A stretch of DNA of 30,943 bases from DASRJG01 sp032124015. GTDB taxonomy: Bacteria; Acidobacteriota; Polarisedimenticolia; Polarisedimenticolales; DASRJG01. The stretch spans positions 1-30,943 of the forward strand of contig JAQBEH010000067.1 of assembly GCA_032124015.1 (NCBI GenBank). Reading direction: 5' to 3'. The notes beneath the pieces are model-generated. The model did no database searches, was not told the origin of the DNA, and saw only the letters and a list, made by a program, of their open reading frames with translations. The position numbers and the translations under genes were made by a program. How positions within the stretch are numbered: position 1 is the stretch's first letter; every line of letters begins with the position of its first letter. Shown in pieces: positions 17,667 through 26,109 of the stretch.

Positions 17667-20029
17667 CACACCCTCTCGCTCGTCGCCCGCGTGGCGATCA
17701 GCGCGAAGTGGAAACGACGCGAGCCCGACAGGCCAACCGGCGAGTTGCGGATCCGCACGTGCACCGTGCTGCAACCATCCACACGCCGGAACTGGAGCGC
17801 TTTGCTATCCGACTCCTCGATGACGGTGTTCGGCGCCGAGCACCCACCGCCCGGATCGACCTCGAGCTTGATCTTTGGCTCAGTCGCGTAGTCCTTTCCG
17901 TCGTGCCAGACGACGACCTTGACCATCTTCGCGCCCGAGGGCAGCGCCTGGTCGAATGCGTAGTCCTCCTTCTTCTTGAGGTAGACCGAGCCGCGACGCA
18001 GCCACCAGCCGTCGCTCTCGTCGAAGGGAAAGAGCGTGACGCGACCCACGCCCCACAACTTGCTCGTGTCGTCGTCCGTGCGGATAGCCCCTGTCTGGCC
18101 CGTCGAGCGATCGCCGAACAACAGCATCATGGTCTTCATGCGGTTGGAATAGAACACCGACGTGTCGGCGTGCTGGCGCCAGAAGTCCATCATCCGGCCG
18201 GCGAGCCCGGCGACGATGGGGCTGGAGAAGCTCGTTCCCTGGATTCTGATCTGCGTGGCGGGGGTGAGCACGTCGGGGTCGAGCGTAATGACGCGATAGG
18301 GCGCCGCAAGGTCGATCACGCTGGCGCGGTTGCTATCGCCGTTGTAGGTGGCTCCTCCCCGCGATGCCCCCGAATCGTACACGCAGTTCGAAGTGAACCA
18401 GTCGCTGTCGTCGCTGCAGGGGATGTCCGTCCGCACACCGCCCACCGTCAAGGTCCAGGGGTGGTCGGCCGGATAGGCCGTCGTGCAACTTCCGCTGCCG
18501 CTTCCGTTGTTTCCCGCGGACTGGACGAAGAGGGCCCCGCAGTCGAGGGTCAGGTCCTGGAGCGTGCCATCGAAGCCCCCGTTTCCGTCGCAGGACTGCG
18601 CGTTCGTGCCGACGCTCGACTGGAAGATGTCCACCCCCTTCTCGCACGCGCGATCGAGTCCTTCGATGCGCTGGTTGAGATTCTGGTCTTGGAAGAACGT
18701 CAGGTAGCACTCGGGGCAGCTTCCGGTGAGCCGGCGCCGGGAGTTCGTGCTGAGAGCGGGCTCCTGGCCATCCATGAAGTCCGCGACCATCATCGACGCA
18801 ACCCAGTGGCCGTGCTCGAACTTCTCGCCGTCGCCGTCGGCCCAGCAATTCTCGACGCTACCCAGCGTGTGACCTAACGGATCGATGTCGTAGAAACGAG
18901 CGCGGAACGACGATGAGGGGTTGTTGTTGCGCCAGGCCGGTGAATCTTCGCGGATGCACTCCTCGACCATCCCGATGGTCACTCGCGAGGTGTAGGAGTG
19001 CCCGCCCGCGCTGTGGTAGCCCTCGTGGTTGTCGAACGCGCTCTGATGGGTGGAATCGAAGATGTCGATCCCGTCGAAGTAGTCTTTTGTCGGAGTGCCA
19101 CCGAGAGAGGCGCCGGAGGCGGTGTTCTCGAGGACTTTTTCGATCGACCGCACGGCCGGATGCCCGGCCAGCGCCACGATGGCCGCCGGGGTTAGCATCG
19201 CCTCCACCGTTCCGGACAGCCACGAGCTGTAAAGGACGAGGCCGCCGGCCGCGCGCACCGCCTGCTCCACCGGCATCTGGCGCGAGCGAATGGCCAACTT
19301 GCGCTCGCCGATGACGCGCTCGCGCTGGGCCTGGATTTCGAGCGCCGCCCACAGATGGCCACCCGCCTCCAGGTCGGGGGCCTTCGGAATCCGGACGTGC
19401 GCCACGTTACGAAGCTCGATGGCGACGTGGATCGGCTCGCCGTCTGCGCCGTCCAGGGCGGAGCGCACCCCGAGTGCCTTGCGTAGATCGCTGTCGATGC
19501 GCAGCGGCAACGGCCCGCCATCGTACTGGCGGGCGAGTCGCAGATACTCCTCGTCGTCTTCGGATAACACCGGTCCGGCCTCTTCGGCTGCGATCTTGCT
19601 GGGCACCATGGAGTGCGAGCGGATCGCGATCTCCACTCCATCCTCGGCGCCGAGCGCGCTCTCCTCGGCGAAGATCCAGCCCGCCGGGGCCGTCGCCGGA
19701 TCGACAAGGTAGGCGTCGAAGTTCGGAGGCGGCACGCCGCGCGTCAACATGACCCGCTCTCCGGTCGTGCGATCGGTGACCTTGATCAACGCGAAGGCCT
19801 CTCCCGCTGGCGCGGGCTGGAGGCGAAGGCGCTCGATCGCGGCGGCGACGCGCGCGGACGTCGGCTTCGGTTCGAGCGCCGCAGCATCACTCTGCAGGTG
19901 CGCCGCCTGGCTCATCCCCGTCGCAGGCGCATCGGGCGCGGGCGCGGCGCTCACGAACGTGGTCGCGACCACGAAGCACGCGATCCCAAGAGCGAATCGC
20001 AACAGCTTGGCGTCCATCGTCATTCGCAT
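17663..20029 (-). CDS. Secreted subtilisin-like serine protease (peptidase S8 family)
   Basis: 788 residues from ATG 20029, which has GTGGAGG eight bases upstream. An in-frame GTG at 20059 that overlaps the preceding stop is less likely. Signal peptide about 1-29. A ~300-residue N-terminal region, partly inhibitor-like (hydrophobic repeats such as VLYSSWLSGTVEAML), precedes the catalytic domain. Subtilase landmarks are HGHWVASMMV (His406 or His408), the oxyanion Asn in QSAGNNGSG (about 507) and the nucleophile Ser600 in GTSFSSPIVAG. The strand that should carry the catalytic Asp reads IGMVEECIRED, with Glu355-Glu356 in place of the usual Asp. A beta-rich C-terminal domain follows (VVVWHDGKDYATEP). 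Several Cys pairs fit an extracytoplasmic enzyme. The gene lies 26 bases after the Cys-repeat gene and overlaps the next gene: an operon. Confidence 0.85.
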   Translation of the reverse strand: MRMTMDAKLLRFALGIACFVVATTFVSAAPAPDAPATGMSQAAHLQSDAAALEPKPTSARVAAAIERLRLQPAPAGEAFALIKVTDRTTGERVMLTRGVPPPNFDAYLVDPATAPAGWIFAEESALGAEDGVEIAIRSHSMVPSKIAAEEAGPVLSEDDEEYLRLARQYDGGPLPLRIDSDLRKALGVRSALDGADGEPIHVAIELRNVAHVRIPKAPDLEAGGHLWAALEIQAQRERVIGERKLAIRSRQMPVEQAVRAAGGLVLYSSWLSGTVEAMLTPAAIVALAGHPAVRSIEKVLENTASGASLGGTPTKDYFDGIDIFDSTHQSAFDNHEGYHSAGGHSYTSRVTIGMVEECIREDSPAWRNNNPSSSFRARFYDIDPLGHTLGSVENCWADGDGEKFEHGHWVASMMVADFMDGQEPALSTNSRRRLTGSCPECYLTFFQDQNLNQRIEGLDRACEKGVDIFQSSVGTNAQSCDGNGGFDGTLQDLTLDCGALFVQSAGNNGSGSGSCTTAYPADHPWTLTVGGVRTDIPCSDDSDWFTSNCVYDSGASRGGATYNGDSNRASVIDLAAPYRVITLDPDVLTPATQIRIQGTSFSSPIVAGLAGRMMDFWRQHADTSVFYSNRMKTMMLLFGDRSTGQTGAIRTDDDTSKLWGVGRVTLFPFDESDGWWLRRGSVYLKKKEDYAFDQALPSGAKMVKVVVWHDGKDYATEPKIKLEVDPGGGCSAPNTVIEESDSKALQFRRVDGCSTVHVRIRNSPVGLSGSRRFHFALIATRATSERVW

Positions 20030-20055
20030 GGCAGTAGCCTCCACTTCATGGAACT

Positions 20056-21618
20056 TCACGGACAGGGAGCCGGATGCGGCCGGCTCGCGCCGTTCGACGC
20101 CGTGCCGAGCGGCCCCTCGGCCTGCCCGGCGCTCTCACCCGTCACGACGTAGCTGAAAAGACCGCCCGGGGGCAGAGTATCGGTATCGATCAACTCCGGG
20201 GTCGCGAGTCCGGAGACGTAGCAGGGACCGTAATCGTCCGCCGCGCCGTTCTGGTCGCCATCCACGAACGCACCGTCGTGCCGGTACACGTTGAAGCTCA
20301 CAGCGCAGTCGGCGCGCGACCAGCGCAGGCGCGTCTTAGACGGCCACACCAACTGCGCCTCCGGGCCGGGCACGAGTCCCTCGAAGACGCAGTCGAAGCA
20401 GCGACAGGCGCCGGTCGCGGACTCCGGTTCGCAGCGGTGGTCGTCGGGGCACGAGCCGCCGCAGGTCGGGAACGGCGATTCGTCGCAGTCGGTGGCCAGC
20501 GGCTCGCAGACGCAGTCCCCCAGGATGCCTTCGACGCAGACCTCGCCCTGGGAGCAGGTTCCGCCGCATTCGGGCGCCGCCGTCTCGCCGCACGTTGCGG
20601 GCGTCACGCACTGGCAGCCGGCGCCGGGGAGCGCCTCCTCGCAGGTCTGGCCCGTGGGACATTCGCCCTCGCAGATCGGCGCCGTCGCGTCGCCGCACGC
20701 GACCGCGACCGGCAGGCACGCACACACGGTTCCCGAGGCATCGAGCTCGCAACTCGATCCGACGGCGCAATCGCCGCTGCATTCGGGAGCCAGCGCCGCG
20801 CTGCAAGGGATGGCGTCGTTGACGCAGCCGCAGCCCGCCGGTCCAGCCCGACAGGTCGATCCGGGCGGACAGTCGCCGCCGCACTCGGGGGACGGGCTCG
20901 AGCCGCAGGCCAATGACTGACACGTGCAGCCCCCCACCGCGGCCGGAGCGCACAGCATGCCGTCGGGACAGCGGCCGTCGCACTGGGGCGCGGAGGCGCT
21001 CGAACACGCGATGTCCACGGGAAGACACGCGCAGCTCGAGCCGTCGAGCACGCAGCGGAAGCCATCCGCGGGGCAGTAGCCGTCGCACTGACCCGCCGGA
21101 GAAGAACCGCAGCTGGGACCGGGTACGCAGTTGCATCCGCCACCCAACGCGGACTGACAGATCTCGCCCTCCGGGCAGCGACCCCCGCACGTCGGGTCGC
21201 CTGTGCCGCACTCCGGCTGTGGGACCAGGCACGCGCACACCGGCGCTGCGCCCGATTCGTCAAGGCCGCAACGCAATCCGGGCGGACACTCGCCGCCGCA
21301 CTCGTCGGCGGGAGTCGTCGATTCGCACAAAACCGCCGGATCGGCAACGCAGGCACAGATGGAACCGGTATCGACGCAGGCCTGACCCGGTCCGCAAGCG
21401 CCATCGCACTCAGGCGCTCCGGAGCTCGAGCACGGGTTGTCCTGGGGCACGCAGACACAGTCCGTGCCCGACTCGCCGCCGACGCACTCCTCGCCCGGAT
21501 TGCAGTCTCCGTTGCACGTGGGAAACGACCCGCTGCAGGGCGGTCCGCCCTGCGCCGCGACAGGTGGCGAGCCGAAGATCAGGAAAGCGAAAACTACAAG
21601 CAGAACCGCGTAGCGCAT
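20056..21618 (-). CDS. Secreted protein with eleven six-Cys repeats and C-terminal FnIII-like module
   Basis: 520 residues from ATG 21618, with GGAGGG upstream. A longer in-frame start at 21789 is rejected because the signal peptide (1-23, ending SPPVAAQ) begins at 21618. Residues 28-407 are eleven tandem units of 28-33 residues plus linkers. Each has six Cys in the order C-x(6-8)-C-x3-C-x(4-6)-C-x(6-10)-C-x-C, and most contain (D/G)G-x-CP-x-G. All 66 Cys are present, implying a rod of small disulfide-knotted domains. Then comes a ~110-residue FnIII-like region (LRWSRADCAVSFNVYRHDG, FSYVVTGES, EGPLG) ending in Cys-Pro. This resembles, more distantly, the end of the proteins at 3872 and 10314. 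No enzyme motif; adhesion, binding or a surface stalk is plausible. It is the first gene of the protease operon. Confidence 0.85.
   Translation of the reverse strand: MRYAVLLVVFAFLIFGSPPVAAQGGPPCSGSFPTCNGDCNPGEECVGGESGTDCVCVPQDNPCSSSGAPECDGACGPGQACVDTGSICACVADPAVLCESTTPADECGGECPPGLRCGLDESGAAPVCACLVPQPECGTGDPTCGGRCPEGEICQSALGGGCNCVPGPSCGSSPAGQCDGYCPADGFRCVLDGSSCACLPVDIACSSASAPQCDGRCPDGMLCAPAAVGGCTCQSLACGSSPSPECGGDCPPGSTCRAGPAGCGCVNDAIPCSAALAPECSGDCAVGSSCELDASGTVCACLPVAVACGDATAPICEGECPTGQTCEEALPGAGCQCVTPATCGETAAPECGGTCSQGEVCVEGILGDCVCEPLATDCDESPFPTCGGSCPDDHRCEPESATGACRCFDCVFEGLVPGPEAQLVWPSKTRLRWSRADCAVSFNVYRHDGAFVDGDQNGAADDYGPCYVSGLATPELIDTDTLPPGGLFSYVVTGESAGQAEGPLGTASNGASRPHPAPCP
20398..21537 (-). 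repeat. Eleven tandem Cys-rich coding repeats (period about 100-105 bases)
   Basis: Each unit encodes a six-Cys pattern such as CGSSPSPECGGDCPPGSTC followed by a C-x-C pair. Units are diverged at residue level but keep every Cys, so the array is old and under selection rather than freshly amplified. Confidence 0.85.
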
Positions 21619-21796
21619 GGCATCCCTCCGTCCGCTCGCCATTGCTCTCGACGTGGGGAACTTATTCGACCGGCCAGCCGGACTTTGGACCGAACTTGCC
21701 CGCCCCCCCGACCTGCGTGAGGTGAGACTACAGCCATCCATCAAGCGGAGACAAGCAGAATCGAAGCCCGGGTTTGCAGGAAGAAACAAAGATGCG

Positions 21797-24481
21797 CTAC
21801 GGCGCGAGCTGCGCCCGCCAGTTGTCGACCAGGGTCAAAGAGGGCGAGCGGTTGCCGATCCGCTCGAGCAGGAGGAACCGGTCACCCTTGGGCGACGGCG
21901 CGAACCCCGACCATTCGACCGGCAGCGTGAACAGCTTCTGCGGGCGGCCGATCGCAAGCTCGCCGCCCGGCCGGAGTTCGCTCGCGTAGAGCGACGAGCG
22001 ATCGCCGTCGGCGGCCAGGATGAAGAGCTCCTTGCCGTCGGATCGAAAGTCGACTTGCAGCGCCGCGCCTCCGGTGTTCACGCGGCGCGCGCTCGAGGGT
22101 TTCGGAAAGGTGTCGACGTAGACCTCGGTCGTTCCGGAAACGTCGCTCAGGTAGGCGATGAAGCCGCCGTCCGGCGAGAGCCTTCCCCCGAGTTCGTTGG
22201 CGGGCGTCGTCAGGTAGTCCGCTCGTTCGGGCGCAGCACCGTCCAGCCGCAGGTACCCCAGGTTCATCTTCATTCCGGGCGTCTGATCGTCGCAGAGCAG
22301 CGTCCGCCCGTCCGCGCTCACGTCAGTCGGGCTGGTCCAACGCTTGGAGGGTTCGAGGAGCTCTCGGATCTTACCGCTCTCCGCCGCGACCCAGGCCGGG
22401 GCAAACGCGTCGGGCTGTGCTGCCGGGGACAGACTTGCCGCCAGTTCACTGTCGTCCGGCGACCAGACCGCGGCGTAAGCACCTCGGTCGCTGGGAGTGA
22501 TCTTCGAACCCCCACCGTGATCGAGGTCGAAGATCCAGAGCGATCCCTCGGCGAAACTCCCCCCTTTCGTCACGACCACTCGACGGCCACCGTGAGAAAC
22601 AGCTGGGGAGTTGAAAACACCCTCTTCCCGGACGCCGCTCTCGCTCCTCCGGCCGTTGCGATCGAGCCAGACGAAGGCGGTGGGCCGCGGATCGACCGGA
22701 GCGTAGAGCAGCTCTCCTCCGTCCGCGACGTCGACGATCGGGGTGCTCGTCACCAACGCGAGGAAACTCGGCCGCTCTTCGAGCAGCCGCGCTTCGCCCA
22801 CCATCTCGAGCCGGGTAAGATCGATCGACTGCACCATCAGCCCTGCGTCGCGCGGGAAAACGAGCTGGCTCGGGGAGGCAAGGCGCGGCACCGCGCTGGC
22901 CTCGAGCAACGGCTTCCCCTTCGACACCTCGTCGAGCGACGCCAGCTTGATTCGGATGCGGTTCGATGCGATCTGCGGTTCGACGCCGAACAGAAAGTGA
23001 CGGCCATCGGGGAGGAACGAGGGGAAGCGATGGGAGACCTCTCCGTTCTCGACGTCGAGCGCCGTCGCAGGGACGGGCTCACCGCCGCTCGCCGGCACCT
23101 GGTAGAGCGGCACATCTCCGAAATCGGGTGCGAAGACGATCGTCCCCTCGCGGCTCCAGGCCCCCCCGCGGCCGTCCTTGGCCGCGCAAATCGTCTGCAC
23201 GGCGCCGCCGCCGCGCGGGACCCGGCGCAGCGAACCGCCGGCAAAAAAGGCGATCTGCCGGGAGTCGGCCGACCAGAACGGGAACACGGCACCGTCCGTG
23301 CCCGCCAGCGGGCGCGGTTCGGTCTCGGCCAGCTCGCGCACGAACAGGCGCGATCCCGTCTCGTCGGAAGCGAGGAAGACGACCGCACCGCCGTCGGGCG
23401 ACAGCGCGAACGTCCCGGCGCTCAGGGCCGCCTTGCCCGAGATCGGCATCAGGACACTGGTGCGCGTGAGCTGGCCGCCGGGTGCAGCCTGGCCCTTGAG
23501 GCCGCCGATGAGCAGCGTGGCGAGCGCCGTCGCGACGGCGACCGCGGCGATCCCCCACGGCAACCAGCTTCGCTTCTGCCGGGCGACGGGCGTCACCTCG
23601 GAATCTTGCATGCCGCCGGCGAGGACTTCATCGATCACGATCCGCGCCTCGCCGATGTCGCGCAGGCGCGCCTTCGGGTCACGCACGAGGCAACGCGCGA
23701 GAAGACGTCGCAGCGATGCGGGCACCGACTTCGGCAGTGCGTCGAGATCGACGGGGCGCGTGAGCACCGCGGCGAGCGTGTCCGAAATCGTCTCTCCGTC
23801 AAACAATCGCCGGCCTGCGAGCATCTCGTAAAGCACGACGCCGAAGGCCCAGATGTCCGCGCGCTTGTCGACAGGCTTGCCGCGCGCCTGCTCGGGGCTC
23901 ATGTACGCGGCTGTGCCGAGGATCATGCCGATCGCGGTTCCCGCGCTCGTCATCGTGGGGAGAATCGTCGGCGCCGAGGTCGGGCCCGAGGCCGTGGAAT
24001 CGCCGACGACCGCCTTGGCCAGACCGAAGTCGAGGACCTTCACGGAGCCTTCGGGTGTGATCTTGATGTTCGCCGGCTTGAGATCGCGGTGGACGATCCC
24101 GCGCTCGTGCGCGTACTCGAGCCCTGCTGCGATCTGGCGTGCCATGTCGGCCGCCTCCGAAAAGGGGACACTCCCCTTTTCCAGTCGCTGCGAGAGATCT
24201 TCGCCGGGAACCAGCTCCATCGCGAGGAAGCGAACGCCGCCCACCTCGTGGAAGCCGTAGATCGCCCCGATGTGGGGATGGTTGAGCGAGGCGAGCACCT
24301 TGGCTTCGCGTTCAAAGCGGGCCAGCCGCTCGGCATCGCTCGCGAAGTCAGCAGGCAGAACCTTGATCGCGATGTCGCGGTCGAGTGTCGAGTCGGTCGC
24401 TCTCCAAACGGCGCCCATCCCGCCCTCGCCGATCTTCTCGACGACGCGGTAGTGGAGGAGGGATGTGCCGGCGGCGATCAT
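21797..24481 (-). CDS. Hanks-type Ser/Thr protein kinase with TM segment and TolB/PD40 beta-propeller (kinase 3)
   Basis: 894 residues from ATG 24481. Kinase domain about 11-290: GEGGMGAVWR (18-27), Lys40 in AIKVLP, HRDLKPAN (131-138), DFG (151-153) and MSPEQARG. The transmembrane segment is at about 305-327, then a PD40/TolB propeller (LSPDGGAVVFLASDETG, LSPDGGFIAYLSDVSG) ends at LVDNWRAQLAP. No Shine-Dalgarno precedes the ATG. Instead a perfect hairpin (GTGAGA/TCTCAC, loop of 4) ends three to four bases before it, which could control translation or be an operator. The gene follows the HPF-like gene by 45 bases. The 178 bases after its stop contain no other gene and no clear terminator that I can see. 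Confidence 0.95.
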   Translation of the reverse strand: MIAAGTSLLHYRVVEKIGEGGMGAVWRATDSTLDRDIAIKVLPADFASDAERLARFEREAKVLASLNHPHIGAIYGFHEVGGVRFLAMELVPGEDLSQRLEKGSVPFSEAADMARQIAAGLEYAHERGIVHRDLKPANIKITPEGSVKVLDFGLAKAVVGDSTASGPTSAPTILPTMTSAGTAIGMILGTAAYMSPEQARGKPVDKRADIWAFGVVLYEMLAGRRLFDGETISDTLAAVLTRPVDLDALPKSVPASLRRLLARCLVRDPKARLRDIGEARIVIDEVLAGGMQDSEVTPVARQKRSWLPWGIAAVAVATALATLLIGGLKGQAAPGGQLTRTSVLMPISGKAALSAGTFALSPDGGAVVFLASDETGSRLFVRELAETEPRPLAGTDGAVFPFWSADSRQIAFFAGGSLRRVPRGGGAVQTICAAKDGRGGAWSREGTIVFAPDFGDVPLYQVPASGGEPVPATALDVENGEVSHRFPSFLPDGRHFLFGVEPQIASNRIRIKLASLDEVSKGKPLLEASAVPRLASPSQLVFPRDAGLMVQSIDLTRLEMVGEARLLEERPSFLALVTSTPIVDVADGGELLYAPVDPRPTAFVWLDRNGRRSESGVREEGVFNSPAVSHGGRRVVVTKGGSFAEGSLWIFDLDHGGGSKITPSDRGAYAAVWSPDDSELAASLSPAAQPDAFAPAWVAAESGKIRELLEPSKRWTSPTDVSADGRTLLCDDQTPGMKMNLGYLRLDGAAPERADYLTTPANELGGRLSPDGGFIAYLSDVSGTTEVYVDTFPKPSSARRVNTGGAALQVDFRSDGKELFILAADGDRSSLYASELRPGGELAIGRPQKLFTLPVEWSGFAPSPKGDRFLLLERIGNRSPSLTLVDNWRAQLAP

Positions 24482-24501
24482 GGGGTGAGAAGTGTCTCAC
24501 G
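24463..24501 (-). repeat. 39-base dispersed repeat, copy 2, with palindrome over the kinase 3 start
   Basis: It contains the perfect inverted repeat GTGAGAAGTGTCTCAC (24485-24500, plus-strand reading) and the first 19 bases of kinase 3. It is the same as 11395-11433 except for three substitutions next to the hairpin loop. Those substitutions change which bases pair, yet both copies still form a hairpin. Confidence 0.75.
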
Positions 24502-24526
24502 AGGGTCGCCATGGTGACGCCCACTT

Positions 24527-24889
24527 CTACTCAGTGGAGTCGGGCTCCGGCGGAGCCGGGTCGGTCTTGTGGCTATGGCTATCGTGCAGCCGCCCGAGGG
24601 TGTTCTCGATCAATCGCTCCAGCTTGTCGGCAGCGCTGTCGATGGCCTGGCCGAGGGACGCGGCCTCGTCCATGACGACGATGGGGCGGAGGCCCTTGAG
24701 ACGCGCCTCCATCTTGCAGCGTTGGTCGTCTTGGCCGGGCTTGGCGCCGTTTTGGTCGCTGAGATGAACTTCCACCCGAGTGATCTGATCGCTGAACCGG
24801 GCCAAGGTGGTTTCGACCACCGTTCGAATGTAGTCGGCAAGCTTCTCGCGCCCTTCGATGTTCGCGTCCGTATTGACCTGGATCAGCAT
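24527..24889 (-). CDS. HPF/RaiA-type ribosome hibernation factor
   Basis: 120 residues from ATG 24889, with a strong AAGGAGG five bases upstream. The short beta-alpha-beta-beta-beta-alpha pattern (MLIQVNTDANIEG, ITRVEVHLSDQNG, CKMEARLKGLRPIVV, then a helix with DSAADKLERLIENT) matches the ribosome-associated translation inhibitor / hibernation-promoting family. These proteins bind the decoding region of the 30S subunit and inactivate ribosomes in stationary phase or stress. There is no C-terminal long-HPF dimerisation domain; instead an acidic, His/Pro-rich tail (HDSHSHKTDPAPPEP) follows. A much longer in-frame start at 25492 only mirrors the oxidoreductase gene. It lies 62 bases after the oxidoreductase gene. 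The gap holds a TTGGCGCCAA palindrome (24905-24914) but no clear promoter. Confidence 0.85.
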   Translation of the reverse strand: MLIQVNTDANIEGREKLADYIRTVVETTLARFSDQITRVEVHLSDQNGAKPGQDDQRCKMEARLKGLRPIVVMDEAASLGQAIDSAADKLERLIENTLGRLHDSHSHKTDPAPPEPDSTE

Positions 24890-24951
24890 CTTGTCCTCCT
24901 TCGTTTGGCGCCAACGTTCGACCCGAAAGACATATGGTATCCAGTTGGCGA

Positions 24952-26109
24952 CTAGAGGACCATCATCTCGTGGATCGTCTCGCCCCGGGCGAAGCGTTCG
25001 AGGGCGAGCGGGGAGATGTCGACCGAGGACGAACGCCCGTCGGCGATCCACTCCGCCACGGCCTCGCCCGCAGCAGGCGCGTGCATGATGCCGTGACCGG
25101 AAAATCCCGTGGCGAGGAAGAACCCGGGAACGCCCGCCGCCTCCCCCAGGATCGCGTGGTGATCGGGGGTGACCTCGTAGAGGCCGGCCCAGCTGCGCCT
25201 GAGATCGAGGCCCGCTTCGGCCACCCGCGGGAACCGCCGCTCGAAGGGTCCTGCGATCCGCTCGGGAAACGAGGGATCGAACGTCGTGACGAATCCCGCG
25301 GGCTCGTCGGGATTCGAGTACGCGATGAGGACGCGATCGCCTTCCCTCCGGATCAGGATCCCGGTGTCCGCGTCGATCGTCATGGGGATCACCGGAGGAA
25401 GCGAAGGGCACGGCCCGGTCATCAAGAGGTGCCGCCGCACGGGTTCGACGGGCAAGTCGACGCCGACTGCTGCTGCCACCCCGGCCGACCACGCGCCCGC
25501 CGCGTTCACGACGACGCCGGCCTCGCGCTTTCCGGCCATCGTCGTCACGACGAACGAGCCCGCGGCCGTTCGATCGATCGCCAAGACTTCGGCGCCGCAG
25601 ACGAGCTCGACCCCGGCCTGCGTGGCTTCCCGTAGGAAGAATCCAGCCAGCGCCCCCGGATCGATGAACCCGTCGCGCGCTCCGAACGTCCCGCCGACCA
25701 GATCGGAGCCTTCGACGAACGGGGCGAGCCGGCGCGCGTCGTCCCTATCGAGGAGCTCGACCGTCACGCCCAGCGATCGCTGGAACGCGACCGCCCGCTC
25801 CATCGCCGCGAGGCGCTCCGTGCTCGCCGTGACAAAAAGATAGCCGGCCTTGCGGTAGACGGGCGGCTCGCCGATTTCATTGGCCAACGCATCGAGGATT
25901 TCCATCGACCGCAGCGACATCGCGACGTTCACGCTCGTTGTGAACTGGGCCCTTATTCCCCCGTTAGCCTTGGAGGTCGATCCGGTTCCGGGGATGCGCT
26001 CGCGCTCGACGATTGCCACGCTCTGGACGCCGCGCCGCGCCAGGTGGAACGCAACGCTGCAGCCGACGACGCCGGCTCCGACGATCAGCACGTCGTGTCG
26101 TGGGATCAC
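24952..26109 (-). CDS. DAO-family FAD-dependent oxidoreductase (sarcosine/glycine/D-amino acid oxidase-like)
   Basis: 385 residues from a GTG start at 26109. The start overlaps the thiolase stop by four bases (GTGA), so translation is coupled. An upstream in-frame extension reads as thiolase antiframe and is rejected. An N-terminal Rossmann fold has VLIVGAGVVGCSVAFHLARR (7-26) and the FAD-ribose Glu in VAIVERE. The STSKANGGIRAQF stretch is typical of sarcosine/dimethylglycine oxidase relatives, as are the AAGAWSAGVAAAVG and GFSGHGIMHAPAAG signatures near the middle and end. The substrate cannot be read; its place in a beta-oxidation operon suggests a hydroxyacid or amino acid substrate, but that is speculation. 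A deleted relic of the same gene lies at 29604-29750. Confidence 0.88.
   Translation of the reverse strand: MIPRHDVLIVGAGVVGCSVAFHLARRGVQSVAIVERERIPGTGSTSKANGGIRAQFTTSVNVAMSLRSMEILDALANEIGEPPVYRKAGYLFVTASTERLAAMERAVAFQRSLGVTVELLDRDDARRLAPFVEGSDLVGGTFGARDGFIDPGALAGFFLREATQAGVELVCGAEVLAIDRTAAGSFVVTTMAGKREAGVVVNAAGAWSAGVAAAVGVDLPVEPVRRHLLMTGPCPSLPPVIPMTIDADTGILIRREGDRVLIAYSNPDEPAGFVTTFDPSFPERIAGPFERRFPRVAEAGLDLRRSWAGLYEVTPDHHAILGEAAGVPGFFLATGFSGHGIMHAPAAGEAVAEWIADGRSSSVDISPLALERFARGETIHEMMVL

Noticed and set aside
21617..24517. A 966-codon plus-strand frame
   Set aside because: It is antisense to kinase 3, Arg-rich, and without domain motifs.
24905..24914. TTGGCGCCAA palindrome before the HPF-like gene
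   Set aside because: A ten-base perfect palindrome rich in GC is expected by chance in such DNA, and there is no aligned promoter around it.
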